Source: Sorghum bicolor
Taxonomy: Eukaryota; Streptophyta; Magnoliopsida; Poales; Poaceae
Assembly: GCF_000003195.3 (NCBI RefSeq)
Contig: NC_012879.2
Location: forward strand, 40,988,338 to 41,052,337
Direction: 5' to 3'
Length of the DNA: 64,000 nucleotides
The notes beneath the pieces were generated by a model that was not told the DNA's origin, made no database searches, and was given only the letters and a program-made list of their open reading frames with translations. The position numbers and the translations under genes were made by a program. Position 1 is the first letter of the stretch; each line of letters begins with the position of its first letter. Shown here piece by piece: positions 33,217-44,144 of this stretch.

Positions 33217-34908
33217 ATGCTGTCTGCAAAGCTAGACCTGCTCATGAAGAAGCTCGATGATAGAGCTGGAGACAAGAAAGAAGTTATGCACATCTACGAC
33301 TCTCACATGACTTGTGAGGAGTGTGGAGACACTAGACACTCAGGCAATCACTGCCCTGAGATACTTGAGGATGTGAACTACATCAACAACAACAACAACA
33401 ACTACTACTACAACCGTCCTCAACAAAATCAAGGTTGGAATCAACAGAGGCCTAACTACTCAGGTAATTATCAAGGTAACAATTCTTACAACAATAACAA
33501 TAATTTTCCACCTTTGAGAGAGTTAGTATCTAATCAAGGAAAGCTAATGGATAACCTATCTAAGAAATTGGCATCTAATGATAAAATGCTAGAAAATATA
33601 AATAATAGAATGGATAATTTCTCTACTGCCATCAAGAATCAAATTAGCTTTAATAAAATGATTGAATCTCAGTTAAATCAAATAGCTGCTGCTGTTCCAA
33701 CTACTAACCCCGGTACACCATCACAACCGGGAGGATTAGAATCTGCAAATCTTGTAGACATGTTTGATGCAGGTAATTGGAGTAACCCCGTCAATGAATT
33801 TTCTACTGACCTTCTGCCGGTCAAGAGAGGCGATCCAGGACGCCCCGTCATCCCGATCTCCATCGGCATGGTGGACTTCCCAGAAGCACTCTGTGACTTT
33901 GGCTCCAGTGTCAACATTATACCTAGGGTACTCTATGAAAAATTCTTTACATATCCTTTACTAGAGACAACCATGTGTTTGCAGTTTGCAGATCAAACGA
34001 TAACTTTCCCAAAAGGAATAGTGAGGAATCTTTGTATCCAAGTTGGTACCTTGTATGCCCCAGCAGACTTCGTAGTGGTAGAGACCGGAAATGATGAGAG
34101 AGCACCTATCATCTTAGGGAGGCCATTCTTGAATACCACGGGAGCTATCATCTACGCCAGTGCTGCCAAGATCAGTTTCTACGTCAAAGGGAAGAAGGAG
34201 ACATTTTTCTTCAAGAACAAGACTACACAAATTCCAGATCAATCCAGACGTAAATCAAGGAAGAGGACCAACAGGAGAAACAGGAACAAGCAAGTGTGGA
34301 CCGAGTCAGCTAAGATGGTCACTGTAGTTCATGGAGGCCAAGATCATCAACTTAAGTCACCGTGTTTGACCAAGAAGGATGACCCAGGAATGCCCAGCAT
34401 TTACTGCTCCATAAATGGATACAACTTCTACAAGACATTTTGTGACACCGGATCGGGCGTCAACATAATGGCCGCAGTCACCTATCGGCTTTTGTTCGGA
34501 ACCATGCCTCTAAGACCAACATACATTCAGCTCCAGATGGCAGATCAGACATTTCGAGAAGTTAAAGGAACAGTAACTGATGTCCTAGTCAAAATAGACG
34601 ATCACTTTGTCTACACAGACTTTCAAGTTGTTGACATGGGAGAAGATGAATATGATCCACCCATCATCCTTGGAAGACCGTTCCTCAGCACCGTTAAAGC
34701 AATTATCTACATTGGAACCGGAGAAGTCCATATGCACTTTCCGTCAGAGAAGGTACGTCGTTACTTTACTGACCCTAACTATATCGTTGAAGAATCTAAG
34801 CAGGTAAGGAAAAGATGCAACCGCAACCAGAGGAGGCAGATCATCAAGGACGGATGGGCAGACTACGAAGGGGAAGTTATAAGGTCAGAAGACGTAGAAT
34901 TTAAATAG
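33217..34908 (+). CDS. Athila gag C-terminus plus two tandem retropepsin-like domains
   Basis: This 563-codon frame is in phase with the upstream gag. In order it has: a CCHC zinc knuckle CEECGDTRHSGNHC (about 33310-33355) that binds RNA; an Asn/Gln-rich linker with a CAACAACAA run; a coiled segment (about 33520-33690); protease-like domain 1 with DFGSSVNI and the second half ILGRPFLNTTGAIIY; and, after a basic linker, protease-like domain 2 with DTGSGVNI and ILGRPFLSTVKAIIYIG. Retropepsins act as dimers of one domain, so two in one chain could form an intramolecular pair; that is inference. After the stop the frame continues only as relics to about 35030. Confidence 0.85.
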   Translation: MLSAKLDLLMKKLDDRAGDKKEVMHIYDSHMTCEECGDTRHSGNHCPEILEDVNYINNNNNNYYYNRPQQNQGWNQQRPNYSGNYQGNNSYNNNNNFPPLRELVSNQGKLMDNLSKKLASNDKMLENINNRMDNFSTAIKNQISFNKMIESQLNQIAAAVPTTNPGTPSQPGGLESANLVDMFDAGNWSNPVNEFSTDLLPVKRGDPGRPVIPISIGMVDFPEALCDFGSSVNIIPRVLYEKFFTYPLLETTMCLQFADQTITFPKGIVRNLCIQVGTLYAPADFVVVETGNDERAPIILGRPFLNTTGAIIYASAAKISFYVKGKKETFFFKNKTTQIPDQSRRKSRKRTNRRNRNKQVWTESAKMVTVVHGGQDHQLKSPCLTKKDDPGMPSIYCSINGYNFYKTFCDTGSGVNIMAAVTYRLLFGTMPLRPTYIQLQMADQTFREVKGTVTDVLVKIDDHFVYTDFQVVDMGEDEYDPPIILGRPFLSTVKAIIYIGTGEVHMHFPSEKVRRYFTDPNYIVEESKQVRKRCNRNQRRQIIKDGWADYEGEVIRSEDVEFK

Positions 34909-36914
34909 AATTATCCAGAGGAGATTGAAGCACCAAGTCAGGTATGGAAAATGAAGATAACTATACAAGAAGAGGAGGCGCTGCCGGAAGTACCGACTAC
35001 GCCACCCAACGAACCTCAGGACGATTAAGAAATTGGAGAGTCCCGTTCGGAGGACTTAAAAACACCGAACGCTTTGCCAAGAGTTCCACAAGCTTTGTTG
35101 TCTATTTGAGCTCCACAGAAATTTAAGAATCAAGAAGACTGGCAGACGGAGGACATTCTAATCGCTGTCAGAATGCTGCTGACTTTCAAATACACCTCTA
35201 CCACCTGCTAGCTACACCAAGAGAAATTACGTCAAAATTCAGCTTGGGGGAGAGCACCCCCATTTATCACGATAAGTATTTCTATCTATCTTTATACTTA
35301 TATTATTTTAGAATATTAAAATACACATAAACTATGGGAAAACCAAATAAAGATTTTATGCTTATATATATATCTTTTGCTTAGTGTGTTTAATAAATAA
35401 ATAAAGTGGCTATGCTAATCTGTATCTAAATAAAACTTAAGCATGGATATGATAAATAGTTGCTCTGCCTAATTTGCAAATTTTAAGTTCTCTCTCAAGT
35501 TTAGATATAACTGTTATAATTTAAAGCTTGCTCTAGACCTAAACTTGTGGGATGAAAACTTGATCTGAAGTCTAAGTTGTTAACGGATATGATATGGGAA
35601 GGTTGAGCTGCTGTTTATCTGTTCCTAGAGATGCTAGAATTCTGGAGAATTTTATCTTTGAAAATCTTTAAAATGTTGCATGATGAGTTCCTGTATGATG
35701 AGAGTTTAAATTCCTACCACAGCCATATATACATGCTTTTTAGACTTTGAGCCACACATTTATTATTTACTGCTTATGAGCATTGAGTGTGGTCAAGCTG
35801 TGTAGACCCTTAGGAGCTTGTCATGTGGTTAAATCAAGATTCACTTGCACGTTCACTCATATATATGCTACTTCTACTCCGGAAGTACCATCCACATATA
35901 TCCATTCATTTCCATCTCCAGAACCACCTAAAAATATTCTACTCCTAATCCAGGAGAGAATAACCAAAAATATTTCTATTTTCCCCTTGTGAAATAAATG
36001 CTCAAGTTATCTTGTTACTACCACTTGCTCAAGAGATGAGTGCTCTAAAAAAAATATACGAGGAAATAAAAAGGAGCAAGTGCTCGGAACCTCGAAAGAA
36101 AAGAAAAAGTGAGACGAGAGGTAAAAATGGACAAGTGTCCGACAGTAGAATTAGGGGTGCAAGATACCCACCTGAGAGACAAAAGAAAAAAAAAGAAAGA
36201 AGAAGAAGAGCATCTCATTCTCCTCATAAAGTTTCAAAAGCAAGGAAGGTATGTATCCCCTCAAAAGAGCAAAAGTAGAATTAGACTTCCACCACCATTG
36301 TTTTCACCATTATTATCACAATCATCACCATACACCATTCATTCGCCACACATGCACATCTTGATTTGGCTTATTGATTTGTTTCTTTGGATCCATGGTT
36401 TGACTATGCAATAAATGTCTTGTAAATATGTATACTTTATCTCCCACCTATGAGCTCCAGATATTAAAGCCTTATTAGAGTAGGGTGAGAGAGAAGGCAA
36501 TGTCACTATGCCTCATACCACAAATACTACATATCTTGAGAGAAGGCATATACCATCAATGCCTTGGTAAGGATCCAAAAATACCACAAAAGAGAGACCT
36601 GAGAGAATCATACAAGGAATTTCTGAGTTTTATTTGAAAATCTGCAAAAACCCCCAGAGCTATAGCTGATCAAGAATAAGAGACATGACACTTGACTAGA
36701 CTGTTCTATCTTTTAACTACTCAAGACAGAAGTGACAGTTACAAGTCCCATGGTGAAGGTAAAGTAAGTAAGTTTTAAGTCTTGACAGTTTACTCTTACT
36801 CAGAGATGAGATCTTATTTAAAAGCATATGTACCGTCAAATTTTTTAAAAAAATATTGCAACAACTTATGATCCATAGCTGAGTCTATCTTTGCTCAGGG
36901 ACGAGCAAGAGGTA
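34909..36914 (+). other. Non-coding 3' region of AthC
   Basis: It is shared with AthB and AthD. A PPT-like AGCTTGGGGGAG is at 35241-35252, followed by agcaccccc as in AthB. I see no RT, integrase or envelope-like sequence and no convincing ORF. Confidence 0.7.
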
Positions 36915-36928
36915 AGCTTGGGGGAGTT
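36915..36928 (+). other. PPT of AthC
   Basis: AGCTTGGGGGAG, directly before the 3' LTR. Confidence 0.88.
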
Positions 36929-38577
36929 TGTTGACGGTCCTTAAGTATCAAATTTAATTATCAAATAAATAAAGAAAAGGATCCAAATGAAATCAAGATC
37001 TAGACTTAGGGTTTTATCTGACAGAATTCCACGAGTTTTGGTGTTTGTCTATTTCTGCAGGGGGTTATCAGGAAATATGGAAGAAAGGCCCACATGTCAG
37101 GATTATGTAAAGATATTAACGTGCTGCGCAATTATCTTACATCTAGAAGACTCCAGAAGCCACGAGACCGAAGCGGAGGCGAAACGGGGCCTGACCCTGG
37201 GCGGCCGCCCAGTTGGTCAGGGCACCCGCCCTGCCCCTGAGTCCAATTAGGACTCTGCTTTGCGGGAGATCTCCACCGACCTAAAGGATGAATCTAAACC
37301 GTACAATCTATGTCGGTTTGATCCAAGGGCCCATATTCACTTGGAGGGACTATAAAACCAGACCCCCTGGCCCCTGGAGGAGGGAGCCTCTCAACCCTAA
37401 TTCATTGTTCCATCAAGGGAGAAGAAGCCTCTGATCAAGATTAGAGCCACCACATCAATTAGATATCTAGATTAGCATAGCTACATAGGATTAGAACTAG
37501 AAGGAGTCAATCTTCGATTGGTTTCCGGATCTGTCAAGAGGATTCTTGGTAACTAATTGTGCTTCTAATTGCTTTCTAATTATCTTTGTTTTTCAATATT
37601 ATGAATATGACTTTGTTCTACTTCAATATATTGCTTATGACTTTGCTCTACTTGTTTATATTCAAGATTATATTGTTCTTAGTTTATCATGGTTATGTAC
37701 TTGGCTTAGTTAGATACGATCTATATACATGCTTAGGATCGTATAGCGTTTATCCATCGGATCCATGGGTAAATGATAGATATTGTGTAGGCGTGGTGCT
37801 TATACCGTATTTATCTGTGATTGTACCCAATATGCCAGATCGTGGGGTGGTTCGTGATAGTGACAGCTTCATTGATTCTTATATAGTCCCCCTCTCGTGT
37901 ATTGGGCTGGCAGAGCAACATTATTACAGGGGAGTGATTGCTATGTTTCTCATATTCCTTGCTAATATCACTATGCATGGGCGTAGTCTTGTCTCGCAAT
38001 GATTGCTAAGTATGCTTGCACTAACTATGATAATGCTAGACTATATAGTTAAGAATAACTTAGGGAATATTCTTGTAGTTCATTCTAATACCATGCTAAT
38101 GACTTTCTAGAGTATCTAATTGAGGTGCTTATCATATTTATTATGTGGCTAGATCAGATTAGTTATCCTTGTCACTATTATTATTTCATATATCTTTTAT
38201 GTGACACTTATCCCTGTATGATGAGTTAGATATAATGTTCTCAATTATACATGCAATGATAGATACTCAATCTCATATTCTATTCTGTAATCAATATTGA
38301 TGATTGCTAATCCCTTCCCCGTGGTAAAAATATAAATAACGATACCTGGAATACTTCCCGGTTAAAATGCTGCATCGGTATTAATCTGTGCGCTTGCAGA
38401 TCCCATTCATTATTTATTTAGAAGAGCAATTGCATATTTCAATACCGCGTCTCACATGTCATGCTGGGGATGACAACTTGGCTTAAGTGGTGTGAGGGAT
38501 AGGTTTGGTATTTTTGGCACCGTTGCTAGATTTAGAACTTAGTCTACTTTTAGTAATGATGTTAAGAATACCCAACA
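36929..38577 (+). repeat. 3' LTR of AthC (1649 bp)
   Basis: The second LTR copy, with a 5-base deletion near 37553 relative to the 5' LTR (gtaactaattg) and G to A in the second GC inverted repeat. It ends ATACCCAACA before the TSD. Confidence 0.95.
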
Positions 38578-39415
38578 ACAAGCACCTCTTAGCTGATCAA
38601 ATAAGTCATCAATCCTAGGCAAGGGATATTTATTCTTGATAGTGACCTCATTAAGTGACCGATAATCGACACACATCCTCTGACTACCATCATTCTTATC
38701 AACAAAGATAACTGGTGCACCCCATGGTGATGAACTAGGACGAATGAACCCTTTATCTTGCAATTCCTTAATTGGTTTCTTAAGTTCTTCTAGTTCATTA
38801 ACAACCATTCTATATGGTCTTTTAGCTATGGGTGCAGTACTAGGTAGTAATTCAATAATAAATTCAATGTCTCAGTCAGGTGGCATACCTGGCAATTTAT
38901 CTGGAAAGACATCCGGAAACTCATCCACTACCAGATTCTGTGGATCAACGTCATCATTCAGTTGGTTCACCTTAGCTGTGTGTGGTGCTTGCACTATTAC
39001 ATCAACACTGATTCGTTCTCCCTTTGGTGTTGTCAGAGCCACTACTCTCTCTTTGCAATTAATATTTGTCTCATGTTGCTTCATCCAATCCAAACCCAAA
39101 ATCACATCTATGCCTGAAGTTCTCAAAACCATGGGACTGATAGGAAAATCTACCCCCTTAAAGAAAGACTTGCTGAGGGGCAACATAAAGAAACTGGAAT
39201 AGTCCCACCCGGTGAATTTACTAGCATAGGGGTTTTCATTGCAACTAGTGGAATGCTATGAACTCTAACAAATGCTTGTGATATGAATGTATGCGAAGCT
39301 CCAGAATCAAATAAAACTGTAGCAGGGATAGAGTTGATGTTGAATGTACCCATCATAATCCTGGTCCCTCCTGAACTGTCTCCGTAGCCACATTATTCAT
39401 TGTTGCCACATAAGC
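38578..39415 (-). pseudogene. pol of Tek1, part 1: protease and RT start
   Basis: Retropepsin (LFDSGASHTFIS near 39300, GLDWMKQH near 39090) is followed by the RT start ([35 protein letters not shown]), which ends at the AthC insertion and continues at 30566. A TGA at 38872-38874 lies where the family reads CGA (PPD-stop-DIEF), and a frameshift separates the protease segments near 39170. The AthC target duplication (acaag) encodes part of the Ala-Cys before VFSKIDL. Confidence 0.88.
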
Positions 39416-40463
39416 AGTAGACTTCTGGTTGCTGTTCGGCTTGTTGAGCTTCTCCGGACAATCATATGACATGTGTCCCTCTTTCCCACAACGTAAACAC
39501 CTTGTAGGAGTGTTAGAAGCACTTCTTTTCATGGAGTTAGCACTTGAATTCCCTGAGCGAGGTGTCTGCTGACCATGCTGCTGTTGATTATGGTTACGTT
39601 GTTGGAATGGGGGACGTTGGTTCCCAGTCTGTGATTGATTCTGGAAACGCTAGGGTTGCTGGTTGCGGTCCACTGACTAACTGGTCCCTGGAACCTCTGC
39701 TGATGGCCTTGCTGAGAACTGAAACGCTGACGGTTGTTGCTCCCAGAACCTTGTGCCAGCATCCTTCTCTTCTTATCCTGACCTTTACGCATATTATCTA
39801 GCACAATAGCACGATTCACAAGAGCTTGAAAGGTGGGATAGATGTTTCTAGCCAACTATAACCTAAGCTTGTAGTAAAGACCTTTCATGAATAGACGCTG
39901 CTTATCAGCATCTTCCCTGACATCGTTCGGAGCATAGCGAGCCAACTGTTCATATGTGTCATGATATTCTGCCACAGTCATGGACCCATTCTGAGAGATC
40001 TGAATTCTTCTTGCTTAAGCTCCATCATTCCCTCATTTATATGTCGAGCTTTGAAGTCTCTACAAGATTCCAGCCATGTGACAGGAGGAGCATTGTTGGG
40101 ACGAGCAGCTTGATATGACTCCCACCATGTCTGAGCTGCCCCCTGAAGCTGTATAGAAGCATACAACACCTTCTCCAAGTCATTGCACTGGGCTATGTTC
40201 AGTTGCCTCTCCACAGCACGTAACCAATCATCTGTCTCCATGGGATCAGCTGAGTGTGTAAATACTAGAGGTCTTCACTTCATAAACGCTCCACGCTTAT
40301 CTCTCACATGAACAGGTGGTGGTGGTGGTGGAGGTTGCTGCCGTAAATGCTGCATGAAAACGTGCATCATCTCATTTTGGGTTTGCATGAGATCCTCCAC
40401 GGTGATTGGGGCATTGCCACCATTGCCATTGCCACGGCCTCTGCCTCTTCCCCTTGCTGCCAT
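39416..40463 (-). pseudogene. gag: gag of Tek1
   Basis: The start MAARGRGRGRGNGNGG is at 40463. A stop (TGA 40275-40277) precedes THSADPMETDDWLRAVERQL, the chromovirus gag domain. A frameshift near 39995 follows FRSLR, after which the frame continues with MTVAEYHDTYEQLARYAP. The zinc knuckle CLRCGKEGHMSYDC is at about 39450-39500. Proline and glutamine runs flank the domain. It is not translatable as one protein. Confidence 0.85.
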
Positions 40464-41373
40464 CTGCATTCCAAGGTATAGAATCATGTCTTAGTATCAT
40501 CCAACATGACAATTACAAGAGATAACAGAATCTAAAATTTTCTGGGTAACATCCAACATCAGCAGATCAGAACATCAGTCATATCTCGAGTTCCAGAATT
40601 CAAAAGGATACATGTTGTACACCATTGGAAAGATAAAGAAATTATATACAATTTTCGTTCAGGTCATATTAACAGATTCCAACGTTAGGTTAATCACAAA
40701 GTGGGTACAACCGAAACTGTTCTAGAATTCCAGACTGCGCAGAAACCTCAACTTTAAACAGTCATAACTCACAGCTCATAATAGATAATATGGTAATTCT
40801 TGAAGCATTGGAAAGATATGACAGTCTAATTGTTCCCAGAAAAATTTGACGAACATTGCACGAACAGAATTTGATTTATACCAGAATCATTTCAGACTGC
40901 TCTAGTAAACAGCAAAGGACAGAAACAGGATATGATCCCAAACCACTATTTATTCATGTTCTTACTTATAGTTCTTAATAACTAGGGAACTTGTGGATAT
41001 GCCCACAAGGTTCCAGCACTCATCACAAAAATCCAAATCAAGCATAAGCATAATAACAAACCAAACCAAGCATCAAAAGTTCACACTTCAAGCATTGACT
41101 CAACTTGCGGTACTAACGTTCTCTTCTTATTAAGGGTAAAGACCCTATAACTCCTATTTCAATGACGTCGGAAGGGGGTAAGACAAAGTTCTAAAAGCAT
41201 ATCAAGCAAGGTGTGGCGATGAGAACAAGTCTTTAAAATAAACATCAAGGTGAAGATGAATAGGATATAGTGTAGAAGAAAATATCAAGGTTTATAGAGC
41301 AAGGATTTTATAGCAATTTCAAAACCTTAAGACGGCCAATTTCTAACTAGCGTTGCATCCGACAGTCAACAAA
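40464..41373 (-). other. Non-coding leader of Tek1
   Basis: About 0.9 kb of AT-rich sequence between PBS and gag without an ORF, a usual feature of Tekay elements. Confidence 0.75.
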
Positions 41374-41385
41374 GCTTTGATACCA
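41374..41385 (-). other. PBS of Tek1 (initiator tRNA-Met)
   Basis: The minus strand reads TGGTATCAAAGC, one change from TGGTATCAGAGC, three bases past the 5' LTR end. Confidence 0.88.
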
Positions 41386-41388
41386 ATT

Positions 41389-44144
41389 TGTCACACCCAT
41401 ATTTTAAGAACAAAATAGGATGCATAAAAGACTCATATGTGCCCCAGGAATAGTCGCACACATAAGTAGACAAATCTCAAATGTACCATCGCAGTGTTTA
41501 TTACATAGCGGAACATAATAAATCATATAGTCTTATACATAAATGATAGCAAGATGTAAACAACGCTCTCGACGGAAGCTCCACACAGGGACACTATTGA
41601 CTAGTTGACTCCATACCTAGTACTCATAACGGTAGTCCTCATTCCAATCATCATCATTAGCATAACCTGGGGTGTTGGGAAATTGCAAGAGTGAGCACAT
41701 ATCATACTCAACAAGTATAACTAGGGGTTCATGAGGCTCAAATAGCTAACGCTGGTTTGACTGCATTTAGCTTTTAATAGTGGATAGCATATTCATAATT
41801 TAAATAGCAATTGTCAAGGTAGCATAAATAATCCATTAATCACATGATCAAGTGTAAGCATAATTAATCTCATAGCATAAACGATAATCAAATGAACATA
41901 ATAACTTAACAAGCTCATCGTCGTCGCAGCAAGAACCCCCAAGGCCGCTCATAACCGTGAGCACGGCTAGTATACCAGTTTTGACACTCTGCAGAGGTTG
42001 TACATCTTTACCCATGAGTCATGATTTACCCTTTCGCCCGAGGTAGCTAGTCTCTTAACCCCCTTCCTAGGGAGGTCGGCAGGGATCACTATGAAGCCTT
42101 TCAAAAGTTCGTCTAACATGTTAGGGTCGCAAGGTTTCCTTTGCCGCAGATATAGATACCCCCCTTTCGAATGGCACAATAACGCGCAGCCTATACACAT
42201 AGGGAAAGGGGCTCGCACTATACCCAAAACGGTTCAGCCCCTCCACCCTTTCGGGTATCTTCTAACAAGCTAGAAAAGGTCTTCATACTGAGCTAAAGCC
42301 AGAGCCATTATAGCCCTCATGGTTGCACTGTTGTCCCGGTGATCACTTACAGACAAGATCTCATATAGATATTTGTCATCATTTAACGTTCATTGCATAG
42401 CTATTAATCATCTTACAAGATCATGGATTATATCAAGCACTAGCACATATACACCAAATGCATATCAAGTAGGTAACAAGGAATCCAGGTAACAATCATC
42501 TATAATTTTGCTAAGGTCGACAAGGTGATAGCATGCATATGATATATATGTGTAGTTATAAGTGAATAGGTAACAAGGATGATCCCAAGTTATACTTGCC
42601 TTGATCAAAGCTCTCCTGAGCCTGCTGGTCTTCAAAAGCTTGGTCTTGATCACCAACGTACGGCTCACCGTCTATTCCCAAACATCAATCAACAACACGC
42701 AATCCAATGTAGACAATCATACATAAGGCAAACAAGCTATAATTAGAACATTACACCAATAGTGCGAAATCAAAGATAAAAGTTTATGAAAATATTCTAT
42801 GCAGCGCTATGATCATACAAACGTAAAGTTCACGAAAATCGGAATTAGAACGCAGAAGATATGATTTTTCTAAAATTTCCTATAGAGAAATAATTAATTA
42901 AATGCTACTGCAGAAATAAAAAGTTTCAAAACAGTAAACTAATACTTCTAACATGTAGAGCTCGTAAATACGAATCTAACAAAATTTGAATGGACAAAAA
43001 CGGAGTTAAAATAAATATTTTATGAGCAAAATAAACCCAATGGCAAAACTGTAAACACTGGAAAACGCCTTTTTGCTCAAACCGACTAGAATACGCTTTT
43101 AGAATCAAAACACGTAATCTCCTCCAGGGCGCCATGGACTGCGGGTCGATTTCCAAATTCACCAGGGGCTCTTTATGAAAAAGTGCAGCGAACGGGTATT
43201 TTCTGTTTTGGGCCCTTAGATCTTGATCCAACGGCTCGGGCGCGTCCAGGGGGCCAGTGGCAGCGGGCCGGCCGGAGTTGTGCCTCCCCGCGGTGGCGCC
43301 ATGGGAGTGCTCGCCGGAGTCCACCGATTCCTTGATTCCGAGCGCCAATCAACGAAAGAAAAACACCGGGAGGGCGAGAAGCTCACCGCGACCTCGCTGG
43401 GACCCTTTGCTTGGACCGAGAGGTGACGAAAACGGCTCGTGGCGTGCGGCGGTGGACTTGGCTCTCGGCGAGATTGAAACCGTGCGTGGGCTGGCGTCTA
43501 GGGCTTGGTTTCCGTGGCGAGGGTGGAAAACAACACGCGGGGCGATGCTGGGGGTTAAATAGGGGTCGATATGGCAAGAAATCTCAGAGTTTTCGGGATG
43601 GAAAGTTATTAGCTCGGGTCGGTTATCCCCAACTGAGCCCCGTTCGTCCTCGGCGCGAGAAGGAAGAGGAGCGGCGCCCGCCAGGTGGGGTCGCCTCGCC
43701 AGCGAGAGGGAGGTGGGGCCTGCTGATCAGAGAGAGAAGAGGGGAAGGGAGCTGCGCTGGGCCGCGGCTGGCCTGCTCGGCTGGGCCGGGATGGGCCGTG
43801 CGCTGGGGGACAGGGTGCTGGGCTGCGGCCTACGACCAAGAGGAGAGGGGGAGAGGGGTTTGGCTGGGGTTTTCCTTTTTTTCTTTTTTTTAATCTCTTT
43901 TCTATAGCTTTTTGAGAAGAGTTTTTAAATCCTTTTGGAGATAAACAGAATACATAGACAAAAAGCAAACAAGCAAGTAAATAAATAAATTAATTCCAGC
44001 ATGAATGCACAATCATGTTTCTAAACTTATAATGAAATTTAATTTTAACAAAAACATTTTATTTACTAGATTAAATGCCCACAAAATTGCTCAAATAAAT
44101 CAAATTAAATCCTATTATTTGAAAACCAAATTTTGGGTGTTACA
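41389..44144 (-). repeat. 5' LTR of Tek1 (2756 bp)
   Basis: TGTCACACCC at the left, GGGTGTTACA at the right on the plus strand. The TATA-like site is at 43561-43555 (minus). It has about 20 extra bases near 42220 and 42260 relative to the 3' LTR. The CG-rich block is 43190-43860. Confidence 0.92.

Larger units (their letters stand above)
30567..38577 (+). mobile_element. AthC: complete non-autonomous Athila element, 8011 bp, TSD acaag
   Basis: LTRs are 30567-32219 and 36929-38577, the PBS for tRNA-Asp is at 32228-32245 and the PPT is at 36915-36928. TSDs acaag are at 30562-30566 and 38578-38582. Internally it encodes gag and two tandem retropepsin-like domains; no RT, RNase H or integrase sequence is present between 34908 and 36914, so it must be mobilised in trans. 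By eye about 19 substitutions plus a few small indels separate the LTRs (about 1.2%), a young insertion. Confidence 0.95.
25274..44144 (-). mobile_element. Tek1: Tekay-lineage chromovirus, TSD ggggt, interrupted by AthC
   Basis: The element runs on the minus strand: 5' LTR 41389-44144, PBS 41374-41385, gag, protease, RT, RNase H, integrase, chromodomain, PPT 27992-28007, 3' LTR 25274-27991. TSDs ggggt are at 25269-25273 and 44145-44149. AthC (30567-38577, TSD acaag) sits in the RT. Without AthC the element is about 10.9 kb. Several stops and a gag frameshift make it inactive. By eye the two LTRs differ at roughly 2-3% of sites over the first 600 bases, more than the LTRs of AthC, as nesting requires. 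Confidence 0.93.

Noticed and set aside
33380..33410. CAACAACAA run as a separate microsatellite
   Set aside because: It lies in frame in the Asn-rich gag linker, a usual feature of the family.
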